NCBI RefSeq assembly: GCF_036417845.1 | Contig: NC_089981.1 | Span: 64,011,268-64,075,267 of the forward strand | Direction of reading: 5' to 3' | DNA from: Apteryx mantelli | Lineage: Eukaryota > Chordata > Aves > Apterygiformes > Apterygidae | Length of the DNA: 64,000 nucleotides | Shown: one piece after another, positions 1 through 12,220 of the stretch | How the letters are laid out: each line of letters opens with the position of its first letter | Numbering within the stretch: the first letter of the stretch is position 1 | Notes under the pieces: model-generated | What the model was told of the DNA's origin: nothing | Database searches by the model: none | What the model saw: the letters and a program-made list of their open reading frames with translations, nothing else | Made by a program: the position numbers and the translations under genes

Positions 1-3000
1 GTAAGCCACCCAAGCACTAGGATCACCACCATAGTTGCTATGTGGGTAGCATCTCTTCCTTCTGCCCCAGCCCTCCAAACATACACACTTTGTCAACAGA
101 AATCTGCCTGTGATTGGCACCCATTAGTCTGTATTTGGACAGTCTGCTATATTTTGGGCACTGCTGGAATATATGCCATACTCTGAACAGCACAGCCAGT
201 GAAACCCTGATTTCTTGTGAATTCATGCCCTATTTCTCTTAGGCTTTGGGCTCCATCAACCCTAAAGTAATTCCAGCTCCTCCCAAGTCCACTGGATGTG
301 CTGCTTTCTCCTAATTCCTGCCTGCTGCTACCAGTGCCCCTACGTACCTGGATGGACAGAAGCCAGCGTCCCCTTTTCCCTCTCCCCCTGCCAGCTGCTG
401 CTTGGCAAGGTGCTCACAGGAGCACAAAGCTGAGATTCACTGTGGCCCGCTTCAGTGCTGCATACCCATGCTGCGCATGCCCGCGCTGACGAGCTGCACT
501 GGCGAGCCGAGGCACCCGTCACTGCGTGCCGTTCCCCTGGCTCTGGACAGGCGAGTCCCTCGAGAGGTGGGGAGCTGGACGCAGGCTGCTGTCTGCTGTG
601 GTCATGCTGCTCCACATCTCACAAGAGACAGCGTGAAACACAGCTCTGTAATTCCTATTTCCTTGCAGTTATATGGTAAATGCTGTAGCAGAAACTTGCA
701 GCATTGCCTTGCCCTCAGCCCCCCACCTGCAGCTTTACTGACACTAGGAACTTGCTGCATTACTTCGGCTCTGAGGTGGTTATTGCCTGCAGGAAAAACA
801 CAGCCATTTCCTTCCCAGTGCCACAGGCAGCCCTTTCCCAGATGACGTACATGTGAATCTGGGACCCATAACCTTCAGGGTGTGCATCCCTCTGCCCCCG
901 AGTCCTCTTTCTGATCTGCCCGATGATCATCATGTTTGCTTTGAATTGTACCGGGTGCCCAAACGGCTTTGCCTGCCTTCTCCTGACAGCCTGGCAGGAA
1001 CCTGGCAGAGGTGGGAACAGCAGGAACAAGGATGTGGGAAGTCTTGGGGGATGCAGCGGGTTTAGATGAGCGCGTTCGTTAGTTGGGACTGCTTGACTCC
1101 ACAAGAGCATCAACAGGAGGAATAAGCCCCTGGCCACGCTGTTATTCTTTTCCCAACATAATGCAAGAAATTCCCAGGCCAAAGCTTTAGAGCAGAAGTT
1201 ACCAAATAGGTCTCTAGGGATGTAAAGTGCTAATTTAAACTGCACATTTATTTTTAAATGGATTGAGTAAATTTGAAGCTAGGGTTGGAAGATATACAAA
1301 CCTCAAGAAATTAACGTAAGGACACGAACAGGAAATCTGGAGAGCCACACTCACAACGGCAAGGATCGCTGTAAACCTTTCACTACTTAGTAGACACCAT
1401 CCTGCCCTAATACTCAATTATCGCACATTCCCTTAAAACTGAAAACCTTCTGCCTGTGTGCAGAGCATCCCGTGTGCTCTTCAGATGCTGGAGCCTGGAG
1501 ATTCCTATCCCGTGCAGCTTACTGTGCTCGAGTGTCCGGGTATCACCTTGCAGCCCATCAGAAAACATCCTGAGTTCCTCTCAAACCTCTTCTCCCCAGG
1601 TGTTCTCATCTGAGGTGTAGTTATATTTGGTTACGTGGTCCCTGCCCTGTCGGAGCCCTCCTCACGTGGCTCTCCCGAGACCTTGCCCCTCTCCCTACAG
1701 CATGTTTCCTTCACCCATTGAGTCCTGCTAGGACTGGAGAGCCCGTCATGCAAACCACTTCACCGCAGGCCGTCTGGTGGACAAGTGGCCACTTGGTTCT
1801 GGTCACACAGAAGACAAATTTCTTTGTTTTTACACTTCTATAGAAACAAGGACTATAAATAAAATTTGGAGGCAGAAAAGGGAGCCGCTGAGGGGCACGT
1901 TATCAGTCAGGCCCGGCAGGTGGGGAGCTGCCAGCATGGCTTGGCCCTCGCCAACCTGGGTCGGTGACGTGGCAGGAGGAAACATCTGGGCCTGCGTCCG
2001 GTGACGTGGCCCAAGGGGAGGTGAGGACCAGAGCGCTGCCGATCTGTGGCCTGCCCTGTGCCCCCTGCCCGCCTCCAGGCCGCCCCAGGAGCCAGTCAGA
2101 GGCATGTCTTGAGCAGTGGCAGGCCTCTGCAGCCCAGCCCCTGCCTGGAGGGGCCCACGGCTGCACATGGAGCAAGATCCAGGTGGGAAATGGCTTTTGG
2201 TGCCACTGTGAGCGCGCGGACCCGTTCTCCCATCCATGTGTCACAGGCCGTGTTCGCACCAAGAGGCGGCTCATGGTCTGCCCGCCTGGCGAGCTGGCGG
2301 CAGCCTGGGCTCGGGACCGTGCCGTGGTGGTGCCCAGTGAGGGGCCGCGGTGTGGGCAGAGCCTCTGCCTGGACCTGGCCCAGCCTGGCCACGTCTGTCC
2401 TGCCCCACAGCCGGGGGCTAGTGGCATCATCCCTCGTACTAGCATTAAGAAATCACCATGCTGATTTCTATGGGGCTGCAAACCTCGTGGTCCAATTCAT
2501 CGTCAGCAGAGATGGTCTGATGTTAAAAAAAGCACAGGGATCCCACATGATGTTGAGCTCCTCTTTTACCATAGGGTTGTTGTGTCCGTATTCAGGACAG
2601 TTTTGCAAATGGAAACACAGTATTAAAAGACCCTGGCTGGGGGTCTTAACATGGCAGTTCCTCGCAGGTGACCGGCTGATCCAGGATGGTTGCAGAGTGA
2701 ACAGCAAGGCCTGCTGACAGGCACGTGCACGCTGGCTCCCTTCAGCCAGGAAGGGTGCTGGGCGCCGGTGTGCCATCGCGCCTGGCTGTTCCTGCCGGAA
2801 AGCACATGCGTGTGCTTGGTCCCCACGCAGCACCATACAGGTGCTTCTGCCCCAGGGCGCTGGGAAGGCAGGGGAAGGGGCCAGCAATGACAAACACTGT
2901 TTTATGTCTCTGAGACAGGGTTAACCATCCTCATGGGATGCTTGAAATGCTGGAATTCGCCAGATGTTTTCTTTGGACATTGTCATGTTATATCTGGACA

Positions 3001-3499
3001 GAAACACAGGCGTGCAATTGAACTGAGCACAGTACATTGGGCTGCTGTGCCAAGAAAACTTTGCCCACTGTTAGGCCCTCTGTCTGCTTTATAAACAGAA
3101 AGGCTGTTCATTCTGATTTACAGCCCTCCAGAAAAAGAGCAGGAAGGTCCCTTGCCCAGGGTCATGGAGAAAACTGGGGAAGGGCCAGGAGGAGACTGGT
3201 GATCTCCCAGGCTCCAACCTAATGACTTATTCCCCATTTGTCCCCTCCATGGGTCTCCAGCACGAGACCTTGCTGGTTCTGAGCAGCAGAGCAAAACATA
3301 CAGCCTAAAATCTTGGCACCTGGAGGCACTTAATGGACCTTGCCCAAGGAGACTGTGTTACAGGCCAGATTCAAAATAGTCATAATATCGGATGCTATAC
3401 ACAATGCATAAGCTGTGCCCAAGAGGTATTTAGCACAGCCAGCCTCTCCCCTGTCCTAGCTGTGGTCTACAAAAAGCCTCAGGCCACTTCCATGGAGAT
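1..3499. other. Intergenic/3' flank of PROX2, no gene recognised
   Basis: No open frame in this stretch resembles a known protein and no exon-like block with matching splice sites was found. In mammals YLPM1 lies on this side of PROX2, but I cannot identify any YLPM1 exon. The part next to 3499 should hold the PROX2 3' UTR. I see no canonical AATAAA on the minus strand within about 600 bases of the PROX2 stop; the nearest variant is a CATAAA near 2900. The block around 1.9-2.4 kb is GC-richer, but its overlapping open frames on both strands look like composition artefacts. Confidence 0.5.
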
Positions 3500-6400
3500 T
3501 CAGCTCTGGAGCAGTTCCTGGGAGCAGCCAGAAGATTTAAACACTTCTGGAATATCACTATCCAGTTTCGAAATGATCTTGTAAATGGGTTTCTTCCAGG
3601 AGGGGTCGGAGTCCTTGCCTGCCCTGACGGCGCTGAAGAACTCCTGCAGGGTCAGGCTGGCCACCTCCAGGAAGCGCGCGGGGACCTGCAGAGAGACAAC
3701 AGGCAGCGGGAGGCTGTGGAGACAGTGGGTGGGCGGGAGGCCACGCCGGCAGCTGCCCTGCCGAGAGAGCCGACCCTCCAGCTCCTCCTTGCTGAGGCAG
3801 CTCCCAGGCTGCCCCCTCCCAGGTGCCCCCTCCGGGTTGCCCCCTCTCTGCCTTTCCTGTGCCGCTGCTGCCCCAGTCTCCTCTTGCCCACGTGTGCCAG
3901 ACACTTGCGACCAGCTGCACTCTGCATGCCTCATCTTCACTCAGTTGCTTTCCCATGTGGCCATGCCCAGCCACTGCACACCTCATTCCCACAAGCTTCC
4001 TCACAGGCATCTGTTCAGGTTCTCCTGTGCAGGGGCCAGCTCTAAGATCCTTCGAGCTCCTGTCCCTGAGCTCATTTCTCAGTAGGAACATGAGGTGCCA
4101 TCTCAATTACCCACTTCAGTTTCAGAGGACCAGAAGATCCTAGGTTGCCCCAGAGTGCCTGGACACTTGCCAGATCCCTGCCCTCACATACTGCCTTCAG
4201 GAGTGTTACAGGCTTTGCAGAGAGGGATTCAGTCTGCGAGAACAACCAGTTACCCCTGAAATGTGGTCACTGCAGAAGGGAACCCTCCATCCAAATCCAG
4301 AAAATTAGGCTCATCAGCAGAGTGTCACAGGACACTAGGAAATCCTTATATTGCTTTTGGGACACATCCCACCCGCTCGTCCCGTCAACATCTGCTGCAC
4401 AGCAAGGTGCAGAAGACCTGACCTTCCTGAAGCGCAGGGCTTGCCTTTCAGGTACCATACAGTCAGTCCAGACATCCCCCTTGTGTTCCTGACTACTGTG
4501 AGGAACAAGCCACAGTTATCAGAGATCATGCTCTTTTTTGTGCCCTAAAATCATTAAAAGCGTCTCTGAAAGAGAATGGAACTAGTTACAGCCACCACAG
4601 GGCTGACACTAGTTGGACCCCCTTTCCTCTCCTACCTCTGTGGTTTTGGCCAGAAGCACGCGCCTTGGCTGCTCCTTCCCCAGATAAGAGTGCTGAAGGG
4701 TGCCCCATTCCCCGCGACTGGCCTGGCTCACCTGGGATCTCCCCTGCAGCTGCCCCTTCTCACCTCAAAGTCATTTCCCTTGTTATAGTGCATGTTGAGT
4801 GCACGGAAGAGCTCTGAGTCCCGCGAGACCCTCAGGACCTTGGCATCCACAATGCCCTCCAGCAGGGCTTGCCGGGCAAACTTCTCCACCTGGATGTAGT
4901 AGAACTCGCGGAAGTTGCTGAACCACTTGATGAGCTGGGAAGTGATGCAGCGGCTGAACTGCAACCAGGTGGAGACCAGGAGAACAAGTGTTATGCGAGC
5001 CCCTGTTCCCACTGGCCCCAGGAGAAGAAATCGAAAAAAAAAAAAAAAAAAAAATCTTTGCAAAGAAAATGATCATTGAAATCCCACCCGCCCAAGGTGC
5101 GAAAGATCCCATCCCAGGTTCTCTCACACCACATCACTCCTCCAGGCTGCTGCACCTCCTGCTCAGATGGGGAATGATGGTGAGAAATTGAATATTCATC
5201 CCACGGTACAGAAGGAAACACTGTGTCTGTGTTTTTTTCTGCTGGAAGCCTGAAATGCGGCAGTGGACTGGCAGGACATCGACCTAGACAAGGGAGGCTG
5301 CCAGGAGAGAGCTGCAAAACTGCCCACAAGTGGAGGGAGGTTGTCTCCAGATGCATGTGCACCAGTATGAGCCACCAATATGAGCCTAGCAAATGCCCCT
5401 CTCCCCAAACCCAGCATGTGGGGACCCGTGTGCAATGCAGCTAGTGGGGCTAGCAAGAATGCGCAGGATGCTACTCCACGGCAAACACTTTTAGCATCCT
5501 TTGTACCCCTCTGTTTGCAGCCACACACGCGCTTCAGCAAAGAGAGCCCAATGAGGAATTAACCACCCACATGGAGTGCAAAAGCACCACCCAGGATGGT
5601 GACACTGGGGTGTCTGTGGTGCCTCTCCCAGCTGAGATACAGATCCACCTCCCTGCAGTGGGTAGGCATGAACACAGCATGCTTTAATCCCAATGCTTCG
5701 ATAACATGGCAGTGAAGACTTGGCAGCCCAGCTTCACTGCAGGCCTCACAAGCCTGCTAGGGCCCTGAGCACCCCCCAGGGCAGCCCACGCTGTCATCTG
5801 AGCCTTCCCAGTCCCACTGGTGGGGGCGGAGGGTGAGAGAGCCTCCCTTGGCCCCGTGCACTCCTGGGATGCACAGGCTGGTGCACCGCTGTGTGTGAGT
5901 GGCTCCCGCTCAGGAACCTGGCTCAGCAGCAGCTCTGTGCAAAGCAGTTTTACCTGCACATCAAGGAAGTAGGTTTTCAGCAGAGTGGAACTGGGGTAGC
6001 GGGTGAAGAAAAACATCAACTTGGCCTTCTTCAGGTGGCCGGGTGTCAGTGCCTCCTGGATGTATCTCAGAGTCAAGGAAAGTCTCCTCACATCCTGTTA
6101 GACTGGCAGAAGGCTGTATGTCCCTGAGCACTCACCCTGGACACTGGCCTTTTACCTGTGATAACTGCTCTCCATTGGCTGGTAATGGAGATGGAGTGGT
6201 GTCAACCCCAGCCCCAGCTGATGACCAGGAACACTGCTCCCTTCGGCATCCCAGAGGAGCCGTGGCCTATCACCGCACTTCCTGGGCTCTTGGGGATAGG
6301 GATTTCTGTGAGCCATCAACTCCCAAGGTAGGACAATGAGTCGACCATGGTGGCTCCAAAATAGGCCTGGGAGCTCCTGACTTCTACTCCATGCTATTTT

Positions 6401-8398
6401 ATAGCATCTAACTACCCTGAAGAGCATCAGTGCCCCCCACAGCTCAGAACCCCTTTACTACCTGCCCCTTTCCAGCCCCCTGCAGGGAAGGAGTGACTTT
6501 GGCCTTGGGAAGGAGACCAGCAGGGCTTGTGCTGAGCTGTGGCCCTGGAGGGAGCTTCACCACCCCTCTGAGCTCCTGGGAGCTCCACCACGTTTGTTTG
6601 CTGTGTGTGAGCAGAGGACATCCACCTCCATCTGCCGCAGGCTGCAGTCAGCCCTGTGGGGAGGTGCGCCAGGACCGGGGGAGCAGTGCTGGCTGGGCAT
6701 GTTCTCCCAGGAGCCCCCAAAGCCATCTGTGCCAGCTAGGTATCTCCCACTGCCCCTCATTCAAGAGCATGTGTAAGAGGCCAGTGGTGCAGCAGAGGCA
6801 GTTCTGGCACCTCCAGCTGCCAGCATCTCCCAGCCCCCAAAGGATATATGGATGGAGGCAAAGGGCATCCCATCCATCACGGGCTGTGGCTCCCCGCAGC
6901 CTGCCCTGGCAGCTGGCAGCAGCGCCAGGCTTTCCACGTTGTCAGGGCTCAGGGGCAGGGGATACTGCTGCTGTCTCATGACCGATGACCTGAGTTTGAT
7001 GGTTCCCCAGTGCAAGTTGAGGGGCTCCGGAGGACCCCGCTCTGCAGCAGAGGGGCTCCCATGAGAGCTGCTGCCCCAAGGGCTGTGCTGGCCATAACCC
7101 AGCAGCTGGCTAAGGAGCTGGTTGTCCTGAACAGGGGCTGTCATGCCCAGTGGATAACCAATACTGGGTACCTGACAGGGTTTTCTCACCTCTCTTGAAC
7201 TGACAGGACAAGTGTGAGAGTCTGGGCTCTTCTCCGAAGCCCCTGACAAAGCCTCAGCCTGGGGTCCCCCCAGTGAATTCAGCACATCCTGGGGGGGAGG
7301 CTTAGGAAGCGGTTTTCTGCATTTCTCAGAAGCAAAATACTCTCTCCTGACTCCTTCCCTGGGCACCTGGAGGCTGCAGTGCCACTGCAGGAAGTGGCCG
7401 GCCACCTTTGGCCACACAGTCTTCAGAACAGAGTCCACCACCCAAGATGTCACTCCAGCCAGCTCATGCTTTAGCATCTCCGAGAGCACCCTGGCCTCCG
7501 AGGGCAGGCCACCTGCAATGCCTGCGCTTTCTTCCTCCTCTGGTGCTTCATGCCCTGCCACCTCAGGGACACTCCTCCAGAAATGCATTTTGAGCAGGTC
7601 ATTGGCCACAGCAGCACTGTCCTTGCCCGGTCTGCCTCCAGGCTTTCCATGAAGTAGATGTGCTTTCTTGGTCCCTTCCTGGGTGTGAGCAGCATCTCCA
7701 GGGTCGCAGACCTGGAAGAACTTCTCCTGGAGCTGCCTCAGCTGCTGCTCTAAGAAGTGGAGCTGCTCCTTCAGCTGCTGGCAGCCCTGTGTCTGGGAGC
7801 TACAGGCGCCAGGGACTGCCCATTGGATCACCTCATCGCTCTGCTGCTGCTGGGGCATCCTCGTCTTCCTCTTATTCTCCCACGGCGTCTCGCGGCCCCT
7901 CTCCATGTCATGCCCTCCACCTGTCTCCCTGCCAGTGTCACATGTCGGGGGGTTCAGTGGGAGGTTCATGCCTTGGATGATGCTCTCCACCCTGGCCCGC
8001 TTGGCTCGTAGGTGCTCGTTGGAGAGCTGGTCTCTGTCGCTGGCACGAGGCAGGAGAGTGGGGGCACAGGGCCGGGGCAGAGTCAGGGCTTGCTCTCCTT
8101 CCCCAGGAGACGCATCATCTCCATAGTCCTGAGGCAGGTCTGTCGCCTGGGAGGAAGGTAAAAGGATGTGAGGATCCAGGCCCCTGCTAACCACTGTGTG
8201 GCTGAGGAGCTGTGATATCAGGGATGCACTGGGAGAAGGCAACGAAGAGTCTCTTTGGAAACAGGGCTCCTTTTTCAGCCCCTGGCTATGCCCCGAAGTG
8301 GCATGGTTTCCATCCTGTTCAGAGGCAGTCCTGTCATCCATTGTGTCCTCTTTCTCTCTGGAAACCGGAGAGCTGAGCCACAGCAGGGTTGGGATCAT
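3500..8398 (-). CDS. PROX2: Prospero homeobox protein 2, four coding exons
   Basis: PROX2 is a nuclear transcription factor of the Prospero family. Coding exons on the minus strand: 8398-6848, 6061-5954, 4958-4764 and 3685-3500. They join in phase 0 to give about 679 residues (human about 592). Exon 1 encodes the low-complexity N-terminal half, with the PROX signature [16 protein letters not shown] (the basic KRAR is a likely nuclear signal), a Gln/Leu-rich coiled coil ([20 protein letters not shown]) and a conserved NQLLSQLL motif. Exons 2-4 encode the fused homeo-Prospero domain ([35 protein letters not shown], then the C-terminal half ending SQELLQS). The intron between exons 1 and 2 is AT-AC. 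Two in-frame ATGs are possible: 8398, and 8341 (ACAATGG, the stronger Kozak context, about 660 residues). A likely acceptor (TTTCTTCAG) at about 8470 suggests an upstream noncoding exon. Gene identity is firm; the exact start is not. Confidence 0.93.
5034..5054. repeat. A21 homopolymer in PROX2 intron
   Basis: A run of 21 A on the plus strand, T on the coding strand, lies 76 bases upstream of the PROX2 exon 3 acceptor. It could be a decayed retrotransposon tail or a slippage tract. Its length is probably variable and prone to sequencing error. Confidence 0.8.
6062..6847 (-). other. PROX2: U12-type AT-AC intron of PROX2
   Basis: Reading the minus strand, the first coding exon ends ATC CAT and the intron begins ATATCCTTT (6847-6839), the U12 5' splice consensus. 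The intron ends with TTCCTTGAC (6080-6072), the U12 branch-site consensus. The branch A is at 6073, 11 bases before the terminal AC (6063-6062). Joining CAT to ATC CAG GAG restores ...[15 protein letters not shown], which matches the human PROX2 ...LLH-IQEGLNPGHL junction. No GT-AG pair gives this junction. The minor spliceosome should therefore be needed for PROX2 mRNA. Drosophila prospero has a well-known U12/U2 twintron at the start of the homeodomain, so the feature is probably ancient. Confidence 0.9.
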
Positions 8399-8469
8399 TT
8401 CTGGTGGTGGCCTGAGGGACTGGCAGGCTTCCTGGATGTTTGATATTTCTGCTGGCTAGAGGTGTGGAG

Positions 8470-11400
8470 CTGAAGAAAGAGCAAGAAATGACACCCAGCA
8501 GAACTAGTACAGCAGCTCTCCACGCACATGGCAGATTTTCCTCCCAGAGTCCTAGGGCATCTCTGCTCACCTGCAAAATCTATTTCAACAGGGAATGGCA
8601 CATGCAGAAATCTCCAGCCACTGCAAAACATGTGAGCAGACTGTCAGCTGTACAATTGTTGATGATGCCTGGAGTTCAAATCAAATGGTTTGAGCCCTGG
8701 ATGGGCTCACCAGCAAGGCCTTCCCATGTAGCCAGCTGCACCCAGGACAGCGGTGCTGCCCAGAGCACTCTCAGCACCAGAGGTGGCCCCTCCAGAGGGC
8801 TTAGAGCTCCCTTGCTGCACCTCGGCCAGAGCTTCTCCATAAACACTACATTAGTACTAAAACACGTCTCATCTGTCCCCAAAAACAGGGGGTGCAAGCA
8901 AGGCAAGTAAGTGCTCGGGGAGATGAGCAGAAAGGGAAATCACCTTCAGCTAGACTTCCCTGTGGGCTTGTGGACTCCGGCACAGGAGTGGTGAGCACCA
9001 GGCAGAGCCTGCTTCCTCACATGCCTGGGCAAAGGTGTTTTTAGGTGCTCCTGGGGGCTGGCAGGATGCCCAGCTGCCGCGCACAGGGAGCTCCCTTGCT
9101 GAAAGAGAGCACCCATAGACTCAGAGGGCAGCACTCGCCGTCTGAGAGCAGAAAGGGGAGACGTGGCTCCTGATCCCTCTGCATCCTGGGCATCCCTTGG
9201 CTCCCACACAGCAGCAAAGGGACCTTGTGTCTGTGAGCACGAGCCTTCGTCTCCTGGGGTATGGCTGTGCAGACCCTGGTGCACAGAGCACTCCTCCGTG
9301 ACATGTCTGCACCCCTGCTGCCACCGGTCTGGGCGGAGGGGGGCTTTCCTTGAAATGCGGAAGTTGCAGACTTTCCTTGCAGATTTGCCTGAGCAGCTAC
9401 ATCCTCAGCGAAGACATTCACGGCACAGAGCAGCTGGGACCTGGGCATGGCCATGCCTGCTTCTGCCAGACACCAGCACCTGCCACCAGAGCCCCAGGGA
9501 CACAGAGATGGGCGGCAGCACTTGCCAGCCCAACACAACCCCCTCCTTGGGACTGCAGCCAGCTGAAACAGGCTGGTGGGAAGGGGCAAAGCATAGCCAA
9601 AGCTTTCAGGGATCCAGGAGCAGAGAAAGTGTGATGTGACCTGTCACTAGCTGGACACACTGTGATGCTCAGGCTAACACAGCATGATGCTCCTCAGTGG
9701 TTGTTAAAACAGAAAAAAAAAGGCGTGGGGCTGGGGGATTACCAGGGAGGAGAATAAACTATGGAGCCAGTAGCCAGGAGCTTTGGAATTGTCAGGCTGA
9801 CTCCTGGCAGTGATCCACCCGCTCCACTCCCTCATCCTGGTGGCTTCGCAGAGGAAGGAGCAAAAACTCATAAGCTGGGCAATTGTGGAATAACTATCCC
9901 CATGGGATGTTTCTTCTTCAACCACATTAATTAGTGGTAGCTTTGCATCCTTGAAGAGGATGGTTTATTTCTTTTCCAGACATCTTTAGCCATCTTCAAT
10001 ATCTGAGACTCTTTTTTTCTATATACAGAAATGTCTGATACTTTTCAACACTATTAATCTCCTATCCCCATGATTATCTCCTTCACAATGAGTCCCACAG
10101 GCTAACTTCACAGTGCGAAAAATGTGTTTCCGTTCACTGGTTTTCAGCAAGGTTTTTTTTGGAACAACCCTTTACTCCAGGCAGATATTCACGAGTGTAG
10201 CTCTACCTTTTCTAAACTCTATCATTCTTTATCACTCCAGCATAGGTCCTCAGATTTGTCTCCTCCATAAGTTACACAGTCCTATCATTTCAATATCATA
10301 CAGTTGTCTTTTCCCCCTTCTCTGTCATGCCTCTCTGAATCCTCTCTGCTACTGCTCCATCCTTTGCAGAGATAATGCAGAAAACACCCTGGAGAGAGGG
10401 CACTGTTGATTTAAATCTCTTTTTTTAAACACAGCCTCACACATTTTATATCCCTTTTAACCACTACTTCATTATGATCACCGGTTTTACTGAGCTGATT
10501 TACTGACTGTCTGTTATGAAAACTTTGATACGTTCTGCTGCCTCCCGCAAGATCTGCAGTAACAAAGGTAGCCTTCCCCCTGCCTGGCAATGCCCAGCGC
10601 CAAGGGTAATCATGCCTGGTAATGCCCAACACCAGTCCCTTGTTCGAGGGGCGTTTAAGCCTTCCTGCCACGGGGCTGCTCTGAATTGCTTCAGCCAGCT
10701 CTACTCTTGACGAACCAAGTATTTTTTTGTGTTGACTGCCAACATTCGTTGCTCTCCTGCCCTGGCTCCCCTCCCGACCATTAGGATTTCGTTTTCCTAA
10801 CAGTCTCTTGTGAGGGACTTTTTACAAGGCTATTCAAAGCGTATCAACTATTTCGCTGACCCTCGGGAAGTGTAATGGCTTAGCAGGTTTTCCAAAAAGC
10901 CTGCCAGATTTCCCATCCTGCTCTGGTCAGCTAGCTGTTTCCTCGTCATGGCAGATTTACCTGAGACCAGAACACAGGTGGGATGGCTGCAGGTCTCAGG
11001 ATCACCCCCTCGGCTGCACTCTGCTTCTCCAGTCCTTCAGCTGCTTTCAATAAAGCCATACAGTAAAAGCAATGTATTTATATATTTCATCCCTTCTTAA
11101 GGCTTTCCACATGGCTAGAGCACAAGACAGCTGATCCCAGGGCCTCATTTTTTGATGTAGCACTTTGTTAATGACAAACACCTTTTTTGGCACTTTGCTC
11201 TTTCACAGTTCCTCATCTCATCTGTGTTCAAAAGCAAGGGCAGGGAGCTTACCAGCTCCCTACCCTGAAGCTCTCTAGCCCCAGAAACCAAGACAATAGA
11301 CTCTTCATAAACACAAGAGATTGAGAGCTGGCAATAAGCCCTAGACTTGACTAAGGCTTTCAGCACCAGCTTTTTTCAGGTAACCTGAGCTGCTGCCTCC

Positions 11401-12083
11401 CCACAGAAATGTGGAGAGTGGGAGCAGAGCTGCTGGTCCCAGGCCATCCCGCTGCCCTCGCGAGAGGCTCCGGAGGCCTCTCCACTGCGGGTGGCCTCGG
11501 CTTCCCCCTGCCACCTCCCCCAGCACCCAGGGTGCAGGAAACCCCCAGCTGGAGGGCTGCAGGGGCGCGTAAGACTTCAGCAGGGCAGTGAAGGTGAGGG
11601 CTTCCCAGCAGTGCCCTGTCAGTGCGCATGGTAACACCTGGCAGATCAGGAGCCAGACAGAGCCTGCCAAAATGTGCCGCCCCAGGAGGTCCTGCCCCAT
11701 GCAAGCTGCTCCCACTGACAGAGCCCTTCCTCTGCTGAATCAGCAGTTGTGTGCTCTGATCCATACTCTCACTACCAACCTTAACCAGTGCTATCTTTCA
11801 AAATACTAAAAAGAAGCCTAGGCTCTTCTTAACTGAAGGAAGAGACCAAGGAACAAAATGAAGCTACTCAGAAAAGTCAAGCATGTCCTCTCCAAAAGGG
11901 GATCCATCCCATACAGGCTCCCCAGTTGCTTCTCAGCAGGAGTCATGCACCAGGCAGCCTGCCACTCCCAAGCACTGCAAACCCTCCCCACCGAGAGCTC
12001 CTAGATCCCCTCTGTTTACAGCAAAAGCTCCCAGGACCCGAGCTGCCTCATGTTTCTCTGCCCCAGCAGGATGTGGCACTCAC
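8470..12083. other. Probable PROX2 5' intron
   Basis: No coding exon was recognised here. If the candidate 5' exon at 12.1 kb is right, this is PROX2 intron 1. It contains the ancient CR1 remnant described separately. Numerous short open frames between 8.9 and 9.7 kb and between 11.3 and 12.1 kb lack family resemblance and are not called. Confidence 0.4.
10060..10930 (-). mobile_element. Ancient CR1/L3-like LINE remnant
   Basis: The plus-strand text around 10070-10150 (stretch reading ctccttcacaatgagtccc, then ctaacttcacagtg) and around 10798-10845 (ctaacagtctcttgtgaggg) resembles the reverse complement of old amniote CR1 elements, as common in turtles and crocodiles. The order of the pieces is as expected for a minus-strand copy with large internal deletions. 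No reading frame survives. Boundaries are approximate and the call rests on remembered consensus sequence. Confidence 0.5.
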
Positions 12084-12220
12084 CTGGGCTCGCCTGGGTG
12101 TGGAGGACGTGGCGCCCCACAGGCACCACATCCTGGGCACTGCAGGGTGGGCTAAGGGATATGGGATGCCCCGGCGCCAGCCTAGCGTCACTTCCCTCTG
12201 CGCTCGGGTCCTTTAAAGAG
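12084..12220 (-). promoter_or_regulatory. Candidate PROX2 promoter and noncoding first exon
   Basis: On the minus strand a TATA-like TTTAAAG (12217-12211) lies in a GC-richer block. About 130 bases downstream is a near-perfect donor, CCCAG|GTGAGTGCC, with the last exon base at 12084. No acceptor belonging to this stretch is needed if transcription starts at about 12185, so a first exon of roughly 100 bases is plausible. It would splice to the acceptor at about 8470. This is inference from signals only. Confidence 0.35.

Noticed and set aside
1903-2717. Overlapping frames of 166-223 codons near 2-2.7 kb
   Set aside because: They occur on both strands at once, have low-complexity composition, and show no domain or exon structure matching YLPM1 or another neighbour.
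6761-6847. Continuation of the PROX2 first exon frame beyond 6848 (ISFGGWEML...)
   Set aside because: This is the U12 intron read through. The human protein and the branch-site geometry place the exon end at 6848.
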